From Pseudomonadota bacterium (GTDB lineage Bacteria > Myxococcota_A > Polyangia > GCA-2747355): DNA of 64,000 nt. The stretch spans positions 1,050,001 through 1,114,000 of the forward strand of contig JADJTL010000001.1 of assembly GCA_016711215.1 (NCBI GenBank). Direction: 5' to 3'. Every line of letters starts with the position of its first letter. The first letter of the stretch is position 1. Of this stretch, positions 28,601-37,287 are shown in pieces. The notes under the pieces were generated by a model. The model saw only the letters and a program-made list of their open reading frames with translations. It was not told the origin of the DNA and searched no databases. Both the position numbers and the translations under genes were made by a program.

Positions 28601-30788
28601 CGGCAGCGCGACGTCGCATGCCTTCTACCTGGAGAATCAAGGTGGCGCGCCGGCGACGGGGCTGGGCGCGCGGCTCAGCGCGGCGTTCGCGCTCCGCGGC
28701 GCTGGCTTCCCCGGAGCGGGCGGGAGCTGCGGTGCCACGCTCGCACCGGGCGAGGCCTGCGAGCTGATCGTCGACTTCGAGCCGACGGCCGAAGGCCTCC
28801 AGAGTGGAGCGCTGGCGGTCGACTATCACGATGGTGTCGAGGCGCAGGTTGCGACGCGGGCGCTGGCCGGAGCGGGCACGGCGCAGGCGCTGGTGCGTGT
28901 GGCCGAAGAGCACGGCTCTCCCTTGCCGGTGGCCTTCGACTTCGGCGTGGTGGGCGTCGGCCGACAGGTCGTGCGGCGCTTCGTGCTCTTCAACGTTGGT
29001 GCCGAGAAGGCGGAGGGCGTGTGGGCGAATCCCAGCGGCGCGGCCTTCGCCGTCCATCAGGCGGATCCGGATCCGAGCGGCGGCGGTGGATCGCCAGACG
29101 ACCCCCCAGCCTGCAGTGGCGAGCTCGAGCCGCGAGCGAAGTGCAGCATCTGGGTGGCCTTCGCACCGACGGCGGACGGAACGCAGCAGGGCAGGGTCAT
29201 CGCGACGTACTTTCGCGGTGGCGGGCTCATCGCGGCCTCGGATACGCGCGCGCTCATCGGCACCGGGACAACGCGAGCGGAGCTTCTCATCGTCGATTAC
29301 CGCGAGCGAGAGGATGCCCACCGCGACCCGCACGACTTCGGCATCGTCGGCCTCGGGCGTACGGGCGACCGAACCTTCTACGTGAGGAATCTCGGCGCCC
29401 AGGCGGCGACCGGCCTCAGTGCCCAAGGGCCTGGCGCCCCCTTCAGCTATCCGGACGGTTACCCGGGAACGCTCGGTCCCGCGGCAGGCGCGGCTTCCTG
29501 CGGCACGACCGTGCCCGCGGGCGCGACCTGCGCGATCGTTTTGCGCTTCACCCCGAGCGCGAGTGAAGGGAGCAACGACGCGATCACCTTGGAGTACCAC
29601 GATGGCGCCGAGCTCCGATCGGCGCGGCGTGAGGTCACGGGCCGGGGCACGGCACGGGCCTTCTTGCGCGTGGCGGACTACTCGGACGGATGGCCCAGCG
29701 GCAGCCGGCCCTATGACTACGGGCTGCGCGGCCAGGCGCTCGACCATACCTTCTACGTGATCAACGATGGCGCCCTCGCGGCCACGCTGAGCGACGCTGG
29801 CCTCCTCGCGGGAGCCTTCAACTGGACGGGTGGCAGCTTCCCGGGGACGGGTGGAACCTGCGGCGCCGCGACGCTCGCGGCGGGCGCGAGCTGCACGGTG
29901 GTCGTGACCTTCACGCCGAGCGGGGAGGAGGCGCAGACGGGCCGGCTCGGCCTGCGCTACGTCGATGCGGGCGGGGAGCAGCTCGCGGAGCGCGCGCTGG
30001 CCGGTACCGCCACGACCGCTCCCGTGGTCCAGCTCCATTCGTGGGCCGGGCAAGAGGAGCAGCACGGGGGCTTCGACTTCGGCCTCGCCGGGAAGCCGCG
30101 CGAACAGAGCTTCTTTGTCGCCAATCTCGGCGGCAGCAGCGCCTCGATCACGGGCGCGACGCTGACGGGTTCAGCTTTCGCCTTCAAGGGGGGCGTGTTT
30201 CCCGGGAGCGGCGGCACCTGCGCGCTCAACGGCAGCGTCGCTGCGGGCGCGCGCTGCGAGGTCGTCGTCACCTTCGACCCGCGCTTTCGGGACAGCGGCG
30301 TCACCACCGGCCTGCTCGAGGTCGCGTGGACGCCGGCGGCAGGGACGGGGCCGGGGGGGCTGTCCAGGCTCGCGCTGGCAGGGCTGGTTACCGGTCGGCC
30401 AGCGATCGTGGTCAGGGCCTTCCCCGGGGAGTCTGACCTCGCTCGGCCGATCGACCTCGGGGCGGTCGCGGCCGCGCCCGATGGCAGCTCGACGCGTACC
30501 CAGACGCTCTACGTCGCCAACCTCGGCGCCACCGACCTCGACGACCTTGCACCGGTAGCGACGGCGCCGGCCGGTCCGGCCATTCGCTACCTCGGCGGCG
30601 CCTTCCCCGGAACCGGAGGGAGCTGCAGCGCGGCCTTGCCCGCGAGCTCGACGGATCATTGCACGATCGTGCTCGAGCTCGCGCCGCTTGCCGCTGCGGT
30701 GATCAGCGACGCGATTACGCTCGGCGGCACCGATCTGGGCGGCGGCGCGATCTCCTTCACGCGGAGTCTCGTGGGGCGCGGTCTCTAA
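25617..30788 (+). CDS. Giant choice-of-anchor-D lipoprotein, main segment
   Basis: The frame picks up exactly where the previous segment leaves it (SCAAALDGLASCTVVITFAP) and runs about 1720 residues to the stop. Counting both segments there are 17 Ig-like repeats. The last seven are longer and more diverged, with inserts before xDYG or xDFG (for example YPQEYYQQYG). Each repeat keeps one or two Cys (GGTCG and GASCTV) that could pair. The whole protein would be about 2085 residues and extend far from the outer membrane. No C-terminal anchor is seen, so the lipid is the only anchor. An adhesin or a scaffold is possible but not shown. An RND/MMPL exporter gene follows within 80 bases. Confidence 0.88.
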   Translation, partial: SCAAALDGLASCTVVITFAPSETGDAGATLTLHYASGLGSESATRTLAGRGLSRAELVFDAGASFDFGTVAVGDLIEESFVITNLGQVSATAITPSAGPTAAFAYAGGSAPGSGGTCGPVLLPFASCTIVLSYHPSASGEVSSAVSLSYHDGVEAKAAALQLRGAATAAAFLVLSDGPTYDFGTIALSSARAHAFTLRNSGAVAATGMLPGSIDAPFELSGGYPGVGGDCGTTLAPAASCTLVVAFAPTENGGASSTLTLVYYDGAATQEATRALAGSGTTGAALSFEAAPTYDFGRQSVGASSEVALTLTNSGALATDGALESATTLSKGFAFKGGAFPGSGGTCGPALGAGASCTVVVTFAPAGNGPAKARMVVVDGVGGDPNHAELALEGLGVAPAALSISDGPSHDFGDRTVGTSTRRQLSISNKGGVTATAISVSGLTAPFAAVGGSCGATLDPSASCTISVDYQPAAPGEHADAVLLDFNDGAAMQRVTRELTGRALAPSILTISDGPTLEFGARATGSVSEATLTVTNSGASAATSLSAAALAGPFSFKGGAYPGTGGTCAEALAPGSGCLLVVAFAPTSVGLGSASLVIDYNDGAAAGRAERALSGTGLSPARLELAPAGALDFGTVVVGSMRLASYFVRNSGGVAATDVALSGVTGPFSASATTCAPALAPGASCDISVTFAAPVAFGAATGELVVEYGDGVATRTTRGVLKGVAAAPALLALSDGPTFDFGTVGLGAGAQHIFTVTNTGGVSPAGLAALSLTAPFAFSGGAFPGVGGSCGFGLAPGASCTVVVTFTPTVAGPATDNLALVYHDGARDTAAARALRAVATQQAALTISDYPQEYYQQYGLQPDGAVHDYGRSGVGRAAQHVFVVTNTGAVAATALSAATLDSGFSFAGGGSFPGQGGSCAGTLAVGASCTVAVAFSPPAAEPYTSQLALDYHDGVATVTATRALAGEGVTTAVLTLSDFEGRVRLGPAYDYGTQGIGSATSHAFYLENQGGAPATGLGARLSAAFALRGAGFPGAGGSCGATLAPGEACELIVDFEPTAEGLQSGALAVDYHDGVEAQVATRALAGAGTAQALVRVAEEHGSPLPVAFDFGVVGVGRQVVRRFVLFNVGAEKAEGVWANPSGAAFAVHQADPDPSGGGGSPDDPPACSGELEPRAKCSIWVAFAPTADGTQQGRVIATYFRGGGLIAASDTRALIGTGTTRAELLIVDYREREDAHRDPHDFGIVGLGRTGDRTFYVRNLGAQAATGLSAQGPGAPFSYPDGYPGTLGPAAGAASCGTTVPAGATCAIVLRFTPSASEGSNDAITLEYHDGAELRSARREVTGRGTARAFLRVADYSDGWPSGSRPYDYGLRGQALDHTFYVINDGALAATLSDAGLLAGAFNWTGGSFPGTGGTCGAATLAAGASCTVVVTFTPSGEEAQTGRLGLRYVDAGGEQLAERALAGTATTAPVVQLHSWAGQEEQHGGFDFGLAGKPREQSFFVANLGGSSASITGATLTGSAFAFKGGVFPGSGGTCALNGSVAAGARCEVVVTFDPRFRDSGVTTGLLEVAWTPAAGTGPGGLSRLALAGLVTGRPAIVVRAFPGESDLARPIDLGAVAAAPDGSSTRTQTLYVANLGATDLDDLAPVATAPAGPAIRYLGGAFPGTGGSCSAALPASSTDHCTIVLELAPLAAAVISDAITLGGTDLGGGAISFTRSLVGRGL

Positions 30789-30868
30789 GCTGGCAGGCCG
30801 TCGCGGCGGGGCACCCCCCGGGCTGCAGCTTGACCGCGAGCGGGCCCGCTGGCAGCGTAGCGCCCGCA

Positions 30869-33394
30869 ATGACAACAGAACCATCTACCAGCGATCCGGG
30901 CGCTGCGGCCTCCGGTTCGAGCCCTTCGAGCTCTCCCGACCCGAGCGACGCGCGCGGCAGCACCCGGCTCGCCGATGCGATCGTGCGTCACCATCGCGCG
31001 ATTCTAATCGGGGCGTTACTCGTCACCGCCCTCGGTGTCTGGCGAGTCAGCCGCCTGCAGTTGCGCTCCGACCTCGCCGAGCTGCTCCCCGCACGCGATC
31101 CGGCCGTGGTCGTGCTGCACGAGATGGATCGTCGAATCGCGGCGCTGGCGACCCTGATCGTCGGCATCGAGAGCCCTTCGCCAGCGGCGAACGAACGCTT
31201 CGTCGGCGTGCTCGTGCAGCGCCTGCGCGCACGGCGCTCGGCCGACATCGTCGCGATTCAGGCCGGCGTGCAGGATGAGCAGCGCTTCTTCAGCGAGCAC
31301 CGTTGGCTCTATGCGGAGCTCGAGCAGCTCGAGGATGCCCACGATCGCCTCGAGCGCTCGATCGCCAAGCGCAAGAACCCGCTCTTCGTCGACCTCGATG
31401 ATCAAGGCGGCGACGAAGCGCCGCTGAGCGAGCAGGCCAAGAAGCTCGAGCAACGCTCGCGCGAGCGCTTCGCCAAGTTCCCCGGTGGATACTTCGCGAC
31501 GCGGGACCGCCAGACCTACGCGGTGGTCATCTCGGTGCGCGGCTCCGTCTTTGGTGGTGGGGCAGGCGAGCGGGTCGTGCGGCTGGTGCGCGAGACGACC
31601 GCGGCGCTGCAGCCCGCGCGCTTTCACGCGGCGCTGAACGTCGAGCTGACCGGGGGGGTGATTTCAGCGCTGGCCGAGCGCCATGCGCTAGAGAAGGACC
31701 TCGTCTGGGCAACGACGGTAAGCGTGGTGCTGATCTTCCTGGCGATCGTCTTATTCTACGGGCGCCTCGCGGCCGTGCCGCTCTCGACGGTGCCCGCCTT
31801 GATCGGCGTGATCCTCGCGCTGGCCTTCGCCCAGCTGGTCTTCGGCTATCTCAACTCGTCGACGGCCTTCATGGGCTCGATCATCGTCGGCAACGGCGTC
31901 AACTACGCGCTGATCCAGCTCGCGCGCTACGAGGAGGAGCGGCGCTTCGGCCGCAGCGTCCGCGACGCGATCGCGATCGCGCTGCGCACGACCACGCGGG
32001 CCACGGCGACGGCCTCGCTCGGGGCGGCGGTGGCCTACGGTTCGCTGGCGATGACCAGCTTCCGCGGCTTCAATCAGTTCGGCTACATCGGCGGCGTCGG
32101 GATGGTGCTCTCGTGGGTCGCCACGGTGCTGGTGCTGCCGGCGCTATGGGTGCTGACCGATCGGCGGCAGGGGGAGGCGACGCGACCGCGCGTGCGTGGC
32201 TTCCGCGTCGGCGCGCCACTCGCGCGCTTCAGCGTCGCGCATCCACGGCTGCTGCTGGCCTTCGGCGCGGCGCTGACGCTCGCCGCGGTGATCGCGCTGC
32301 CGGGCTATGCACGCGATCCCTTCGAGTACGACTTCCGCAAGCTCCGCAACCAGGTCTCGCGCGATTCGCCGGCCGAGCGTCTCAACCTGCGCCTGGGCCC
32401 GGTCTTCGGGCGCTCGCTCTCGCATAACTTCATCGTCGCCGACGACCCGTCCCAGGTGGAGGAGATCCGCGACAAGCTGCGGGCCAAGGATCGGGGGATC
32501 GGCGCGCTGGGCGCGGTGCGCACGATCAACGATTTCCTGCCGGGGGCACCCGAGCTGCAGCGGCGCAAGCTCGCCCTGCTCGGCGATATCCGCGGGATGA
32601 TCGATCGCAACCTGCGCCTGCTCGACGAGGGCGAACGAGCCGACGCGCTACGCCTGCGACCGCCCGAGCGGCTGCGCGTGCTGCGACCCGCGGACCTGCC
32701 CTATGGGCTGCGGCGCGCCTTTACGGAGGTCGACGGCACGATCGGCCGGCCGGTGCTCTACTACGCGCGCGAGAACGTCACGGTCTGGGACGGGCGCTAT
32801 CAGATGAGGCTGGCCGAGGTCGTGCAAAGCGTGCGGCTCGCGGACGGGCAGTTGATTCGCTCGTCTGGATCGGCGGTGATCTTCGCGGCGATGCTGCGCG
32901 CGATCGTCAATGACGGGCCGCTCGTCACCGCGGCTTCGCTGCTCGGCGTGGTGCTCTTGGTGGTGATGTTGACCTGGCGCCGGGGCGGCTCGCTGTTGAT
33001 CCTGCTGACGCTCTTCGCCGGCGTGCTGTGGATGGTCGGCGCTGCGGCCGCGGCCGACGTGCGCGTGAACTTCCTGAACTTCATCGCGCTGCCGATCACC
33101 TTCGGCATCGGCGTCGACTATGCCGTCAATCTCTACCTGCGCTATCAGTTCGAGGGGCGTGGGCGGGTACGCGAGGCGGTGGAGGCCACGGGAGCGGCAG
33201 TCGCGCTTTGCTCCCTGACGACGATCATCGGCTACGGGGCGCTCCTGGTCGCCGACAACCAGGCACTGCGATCCTTCGGCGCGATGGCGATCCTCGGCGA
33301 GTTCGCCTGCTTCGCCGCCGCGCTGCTGCTGCTGCCCGCGGCCCTGGTGATGCTCGAGCGGCGCCGCGCGCGCGCGGAGAGCGGCGCGGCCTGA
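30869..33394 (+). CDS. RND/MMPL-family exporter
   Basis: About 841 residues from the ATG at 30869; the upstream extension to 30659 overlaps the preceding gene in another frame and is not credible. The layout is typical of an MMPL/HpnN-type RND protein: TM1 (AILIGALLVTALGVW), a large periplasmic loop, TM2-TM6 (VSVVLIFLAIVLFYG to WVATVLVLPALWVL), a short linker, and the same pattern again with TM7 near LLLAFGAALTLAAVIALPGY and TM8-TM12 ending at ALLLLPAALVML. The first loop holds the charged stretch LEQLEDAHDRLERSIAKRK. Relatives move lipids such as hopanoids or mycolates to the outer membrane. The cargo here is unknown. Confidence 0.88.
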   Translation: MTTEPSTSDPGAAASGSSPSSSPDPSDARGSTRLADAIVRHHRAILIGALLVTALGVWRVSRLQLRSDLAELLPARDPAVVVLHEMDRRIAALATLIVGIESPSPAANERFVGVLVQRLRARRSADIVAIQAGVQDEQRFFSEHRWLYAELEQLEDAHDRLERSIAKRKNPLFVDLDDQGGDEAPLSEQAKKLEQRSRERFAKFPGGYFATRDRQTYAVVISVRGSVFGGGAGERVVRLVRETTAALQPARFHAALNVELTGGVISALAERHALEKDLVWATTVSVVLIFLAIVLFYGRLAAVPLSTVPALIGVILALAFAQLVFGYLNSSTAFMGSIIVGNGVNYALIQLARYEEERRFGRSVRDAIAIALRTTTRATATASLGAAVAYGSLAMTSFRGFNQFGYIGGVGMVLSWVATVLVLPALWVLTDRRQGEATRPRVRGFRVGAPLARFSVAHPRLLLAFGAALTLAAVIALPGYARDPFEYDFRKLRNQVSRDSPAERLNLRLGPVFGRSLSHNFIVADDPSQVEEIRDKLRAKDRGIGALGAVRTINDFLPGAPELQRRKLALLGDIRGMIDRNLRLLDEGERADALRLRPPERLRVLRPADLPYGLRRAFTEVDGTIGRPVLYYARENVTVWDGRYQMRLAEVVQSVRLADGQLIRSSGSAVIFAAMLRAIVNDGPLVTAASLLGVVLLVVMLTWRRGGSLLILLTLFAGVLWMVGAAAAADVRVNFLNFIALPITFGIGVDYAVNLYLRYQFEGRGRVREAVEATGAAVALCSLTTIIGYGALLVADNQALRSFGAMAILGEFACFAAALLLLPAALVMLERRRARAESGAA

Positions 33395-33427
33395 TCGCCC
33401 AGCAGCGAGCGTTGGCAGCCCGTTGAG

Positions 33428-35224
33428 TTAGCGCTCCGGGCGTGGGAGCAGGCTGGCCGGCGCCGGTCGCGGCGGGCGGCGCTTCAGGTCGAGCTCGGCG
33501 AAGAGCAGCGCGGGCGTCACCACGGAGGAACTGCTGCGCAGCGGGCCCGCGCGCTGGTCGGCGAAGCTCGGCGCCACCGCGTGGTCGATGGCCGGGGTGG
33601 AGCCCGTGGCGATCAGGCGCTTGAAGGCGCTGAGGGGAATGGGCGCCAGCCCGATCCCGCGCAGTGGGGTTTCTCTCCCGTCCCGACCGACCGCGACCAC
33701 GACCAAGGGCAGCAGCGCGGCAGTCTGCGTCGAACGCATCAGCTCCTGGAAGGGACCGGTGCCGCGATCGTCGAGCAAGCGCACGATCAGGCCGTAGGGC
33801 TCGCCGGCGCGCTGGGCGAGCGTCACCAGGCGGCGCACGAGGGCGGCGTGGCTCAGGCCGCCGCGGCCGCTGACGAGCAGATTGGCGGGGCGAGCGGCCG
33901 CAGGCCCGAGCAGCGTGAAGCGGCCGTGACCATTCGAGCCCCGCTCGCCGCGCCGAGGCGCGAGCGACATCAGCAGCCCCTGTAGCTTCCCACGGGTCAC
34001 CAGTGTCACCCGTCGTGGTGAGATGCCCTCATCGTCGGCGGCGTAGCTGCCGAGGAGGGGCTGACCGCGAAAACGCAGCAGCGTCGGGTCGTCGACGATG
34101 TCGAGGCGCTCGTCGACCACGAGGCGCCCGCGTTTGTCCTCGAAGGCGCTGGCGCTGCTCAGCTCAGCGGGTAGGCCGAGGGGCGCGGGTGTTCCCGTCA
34201 GCTGGGCCGCCAGTAGTGTCCGTACGAGCTGAGCCGCCGCGCGCCCCTCGAAGAGCACGGGGCCGCTGTAGTCACGGCCGAAGTCTGCCGTGCGTCGCCG
34301 AACGAGCTCCTCCAGCGCTCCGCGCCAGGCGGTCTCGAGCACGCTGTCCGGCGGCAGCGTGGCGAGGGTGGGTGCCGCCTCACGCCAGTGCTGGGTCAGG
34401 GCGGGGCCGTCAGGCGGTCGCGTCGAGGCGGTGGCGTCGAGGGTAACGACCGACTGTAGGTCCCGCACCAGGTTCCCACTGCTGGCGAGGAAGGTGCGCG
34501 TGGTGCTACTGGTCCAGAGGCGGACGGCGCTCTCGTCGATCGCCGGGAACTCCCAGCAGCGCGCGCCCAGCCGGCGGACGAGCGCCAGGCCCTGCTCCGG
34601 CGATCCCGCTTTCGCCGGATCCGCCGCGGCGGATCCGGCCTTCGCGGAGCCCGCGCTGCCAGCAAGCGGCGTTGCTCCCATCGCGGACGCCGCCACGATG
34701 CGCGTCGGGGCGGGCAAGACGAAGTCATCGGGGTGGTCGCTTTCACGCGGCGCGCGCGCCACCGCCGCCCGCTGCGCCTCCAGCGCCTCGGTGGCCCGCT
34801 TGTAGGCGCCATCGGTGGCCAGCCAAAGCTGGCGCCGCAGCGTCGCGTAGTTGTCGTCAAGAGTCAGCGCGATCGGCCCGAGCGCTTCCGTCGCCCCGCC
34901 GGCAATGCCCGTGTTGTCGAGGCGTGGGCTGCCCGTGCGCAGGCTGATCGTGAGCAGGCGCTGACGTCCCTCAGCGTCGCGCACGATTCCCCCGAACTCG
35001 CCGGCGACCTCGCGCCAGCGCACGTCGCGCACCGTATAGGCGACGTAATAGGGCTGCGACATGCCGGGGAGCTGCAGCGTGCGGCTGCGCGCCAGCTCGT
35101 CGCGCAGCGCGCGGACGAGGGGCTCCTCGTCGAGGCTCGTGGCGTCGGCCTGTCCCCTCGCCGGCTGGAGGGCGAAGAGCGACGCCAGCACGATCACCTG
35201 CGCCGGCGAGAACCGGAGGCTCAT
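33428..35224 (-). CDS. Exported TldE/PmbA-like protein without the metal motif
   Basis: 598 residues. A signal peptide (VIVLASLFALQPARG) opens the protein. It shares the C-terminal layout of the TldD/PmbA fold with the gene upstream: YSGPVLFEGRAAAQLV, DERLDIVDDPTLLRF, DDEGISPRRVTLVTRGKLQGLLMS and SNGHGRFT. The segment that carries HExxxH in TldD reads VRTLLAAQ here, so it cannot bind zinc in the same way, as in TldE of Escherichia coli. An Ala/Gly/Ser-rich insert (about residues 180-205) contains a perfect 26-base palindrome. The ATG overlaps the stop of the TldD-like gene by 4 bases (ATGA), so the two are made together. Confidence 0.85.
   Translation of the reverse strand: MSLRFSPAQVIVLASLFALQPARGQADATSLDEEPLVRALRDELARSRTLQLPGMSQPYYVAYTVRDVRWREVAGEFGGIVRDAEGRQRLLTISLRTGSPRLDNTGIAGGATEALGPIALTLDDNYATLRRQLWLATDGAYKRATEALEAQRAAVARAPRESDHPDDFVLPAPTRIVAASAMGATPLAGSAGSAKAGSAAADPAKAGSPEQGLALVRRLGARCWEFPAIDESAVRLWTSSTTRTFLASSGNLVRDLQSVVTLDATASTRPPDGPALTQHWREAAPTLATLPPDSVLETAWRGALEELVRRRTADFGRDYSGPVLFEGRAAAQLVRTLLAAQLTGTPAPLGLPAELSSASAFEDKRGRLVVDERLDIVDDPTLLRFRGQPLLGSYAADDEGISPRRVTLVTRGKLQGLLMSLAPRRGERGSNGHGRFTLLGPAAARPANLLVSGRGGLSHAALVRRLVTLAQRAGEPYGLIVRLLDDRGTGPFQELMRSTQTAALLPLVVVAVGRDGRETPLRGIGLAPIPLSAFKRLIATGSTPAIDHAVAPSFADQRAGPLRSSSSVVTPALLFAELDLKRRPPRPAPASLLPRPER
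34614..34639. repeat. Perfect 26-base palindrome inside the TldE-like gene
   Basis: The half GCCGGATCCGCCG is followed at once by its exact reverse complement, with no loop. It encodes part of an AKAGSAAADPAKAGS insert. Eighteen bases of it (34621-34638) recur at 51857-51874 in an intergenic stretch. Confidence 0.8.
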
Positions 35225-37026
35225 GGCGTCACCGTCGGGGTGGCGGGCGGGGGTGGCAGCACGGGGGCGCTCTGGCGTCCGTTCGGAGCGCGAGCGAGCT
35301 CGATTCGTGCCAGCAGCACGCTCGGGCTGGCGATCGATGCGGGTACCAGTCCCGACTCGGCGCCGCAGTATCCGTTGAAGATCGCGACATCGTCGCCGGC
35401 CGCCAGGATCTGCGACAGCGCGGTGAGCGGCGTGCCCTCGATGTCGGCGCCGCGCACGAGCTCCTCACGGCCATCGGCGTAGACGCGATAGACCAGGACG
35501 GGCTTGACCTTGAAGGCCTGCGGGAGCTGGCGTCCAGTGGTTGTGAAGCCCCCGCTGACGGCGGCCAGACGCAGTCCGTAGGGCTTGCCCTGGCGTTTGA
35601 TCTCCGCCAGCAGCAGCGCGCGCAAGGCCGCGCGCGAGACCGTGGCGCGGGGTTGGACGACGAGGGTCCCTTGGCGGGCCACCACGGGATGGCCTTCCTC
35701 GCGCCGGCCGTGGCCGTTCGAGCGCGGGAAGCCGGCGATCGGCGTGCGCGAGAGCAGGAAGCCCCGCAGCACACCGGCCTGCACCAGGTCGACGCGTTGG
35801 GGCAAGACGCCCTCGTCATCCACGCGGTAGTGCCCCGCCAGCGGCACCCCGTTGATCGTGCGCAGCGTCGGGTCGTCGTAGATGTCGATGAAGGCGGGCA
35901 TCACCTGCCGGCCGATCTGCTTGGTGAAGGTCTGCCCCTCCGCATCGCCGCGCTGGCGGTGGCCCTCGACCCGGTGACCGAAGACCTCGTGAAAGAGCAC
36001 GGCCGCGGCGCGGCCCTCGAGCAGCGCCGGACCGCTGTAGGGCTCGGCGAGCGGGGCGCGCTGCAAGGCCGCGAGGTCGGAGGTGAGGCCCCGCGCCAGC
36101 CGCTCGACCTCGGTCTCGGGCGGGAGCTCTTCGGGCGTCTCCACGAGCACGCTCTCCTCGAGCGCCAGTGTCATGCCGTCGGCGGCCCGCGCGAGGCCGG
36201 CGATGCGGAGCTGGGCGAAGCGTCGGCTGGTCTGCGCTAGGGTGCCCTCGCTGTTGGCGAGGTAGCGGGTCACCTCTCGGATCTGCAACGAGACGCGGCT
36301 GTCGAGCAGTCCGGGTGCTCGCGCGAGGCGCGCTGAATAGTCCCGGAGCCGGCGTTCCCAAGGCTCGGTGTCGAGCTTTGAGACGGGAACCGGCTCGAGG
36401 TGGCGCGTCGGTGACTCGCGCGAGAGATCGTCCGATCCGTCTTCGGCGCCCGCGCGCACCGCCTGCGCGCCGCGCGCGCGCGCGAAGGCCTCTTGAGCCT
36501 GGTGGTAGGCGCGATCGGTGGCCCACCAGATCGTGGGGCGCAGCAGGGCCGGGTCGTCGTCGAGCGGCAAGACCCAAAGCCCTGCCAATCGCCGAGGCCT
36601 CCCGTCGTGGGTATTGTCGAGGCGATGGTCACCGACCCGCAGCTCGACATCGAGGGCCCGCTGCGCGCTCAGCTCACGCTGCAGCAGCGCGCCCCGCGTG
36701 GCCGCAAGCTCGAGCTCGCGGCGATCGGTGATCTGGTAGGCGAGGAAGTAGGGCCGTGGCGCAGGCAGCGCGGCGAAGCGCCGTTGGTAACGCGCCAGCT
36801 CTTGTTGTAGCGCGCGCGTGGGCGCCGCCGGTTCAGCAGGGGGTAGGGTCGGGCCGCGGGTCACGCTGAGCCGCAGCGCCGTTGATCCGGCGGGGCCGCG
36901 CTGCAGGCGCGGGGCCGCGCTGCGCAGGCTGCAGGCGAGCCCGCTGACCAACAGGCCGACGAGCAGGAGGGTGCTTCGCAGGAGGGTGCTTCGCGGCAGG
37001 GATCGGATCATCACGCCGCGCAGCAT
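35221..37026 (-). CDS. Exported TldD-like metalloprotease
   Basis: 601 residues. The N terminus has a hydrophobic segment ending SGLACS; Cys32 may be lipidated, although the -3 residue is unusual. The catalytic region reads YSGPALLEGRAAAVLFHEVFGHRVEGHRQ, with the TldD zinc motif HEVFGH at 345-350. A Cys in IFNGYCGAESG lies where TldD has its third zinc ligand. TldD/TldE dimers are known as cytoplasmic proteases for peptides such as microcin B17 precursor and CcdA. Export here implies another, periplasmic or surface, substrate. ATGA overlap with the TldE-like gene supports a heterodimer. The start could also be Met6. Confidence 0.87.
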   Translation of the reverse strand: MLRGVMIRSLPRSTLLRSTLLLVGLLVSGLACSLRSAAPRLQRGPAGSTALRLSVTRGPTLPPAEPAAPTRALQQELARYQRRFAALPAPRPYFLAYQITDRRELELAATRGALLQRELSAQRALDVELRVGDHRLDNTHDGRPRRLAGLWVLPLDDDPALLRPTIWWATDRAYHQAQEAFARARGAQAVRAGAEDGSDDLSRESPTRHLEPVPVSKLDTEPWERRLRDYSARLARAPGLLDSRVSLQIREVTRYLANSEGTLAQTSRRFAQLRIAGLARAADGMTLALEESVLVETPEELPPETEVERLARGLTSDLAALQRAPLAEPYSGPALLEGRAAAVLFHEVFGHRVEGHRQRGDAEGQTFTKQIGRQVMPAFIDIYDDPTLRTINGVPLAGHYRVDDEGVLPQRVDLVQAGVLRGFLLSRTPIAGFPRSNGHGRREEGHPVVARQGTLVVQPRATVSRAALRALLLAEIKRQGKPYGLRLAAVSGGFTTTGRQLPQAFKVKPVLVYRVYADGREELVRGADIEGTPLTALSQILAAGDDVAIFNGYCGAESGLVPASIASPSVLLARIELARAPNGRQSAPVLPPPPATPTVTP

Positions 37027-37287
37027 GCTACGCGCTCGCAGGCCTGTCGAGGGCCTGTGAGGCCCTGTCGCGGGCCTGCCGAAGGCCTGCCGAGGGGCCT
37101 GCCGCCGAGCCCTCGTGGCCGAGCGCGGCGTTGCGGTTGCAATGCGCGCGGTTCGGCATTATTCACACTTCAGCGCGGCCTAGGGTTCGGGGCGGTTCCG
37201 AGCGCGCGGCCGCAGGACCGAGGCTCGGCTGGCGATCGCGAGGACGCCGCGGGCGGCGCCGCGTAAGCGCAGGGGAGGCAGGGCGAG
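37027..37287. other. Divergent intergenic region with GGCCTG repeats
   Basis: The 261 bases lie between the divergent TldD-like and fatty acid hydroxylase genes. Near the TldD side there are several imperfect copies of GGGCCTGTCGAG and GGGCCTGCCGAG. A good ribosome site (GGGGAGGCAGGGCGAG) precedes the hydroxylase ATG. I see no clear promoter. Confidence 0.5.

Noticed and set aside
27132..30065. 977-codon minus-strand frame across the anchor-D gene
   Set aside because: Antisense shadow of a highly repetitive GC-rich gene; it shows no domain and no ribosome site.
30659..30868. Longer N terminus for the RND/MMPL gene
   Set aside because: It overlaps the anchor-D gene by 130 bases in another frame and is Arg-rich; the ATG at 30869 fits the family.
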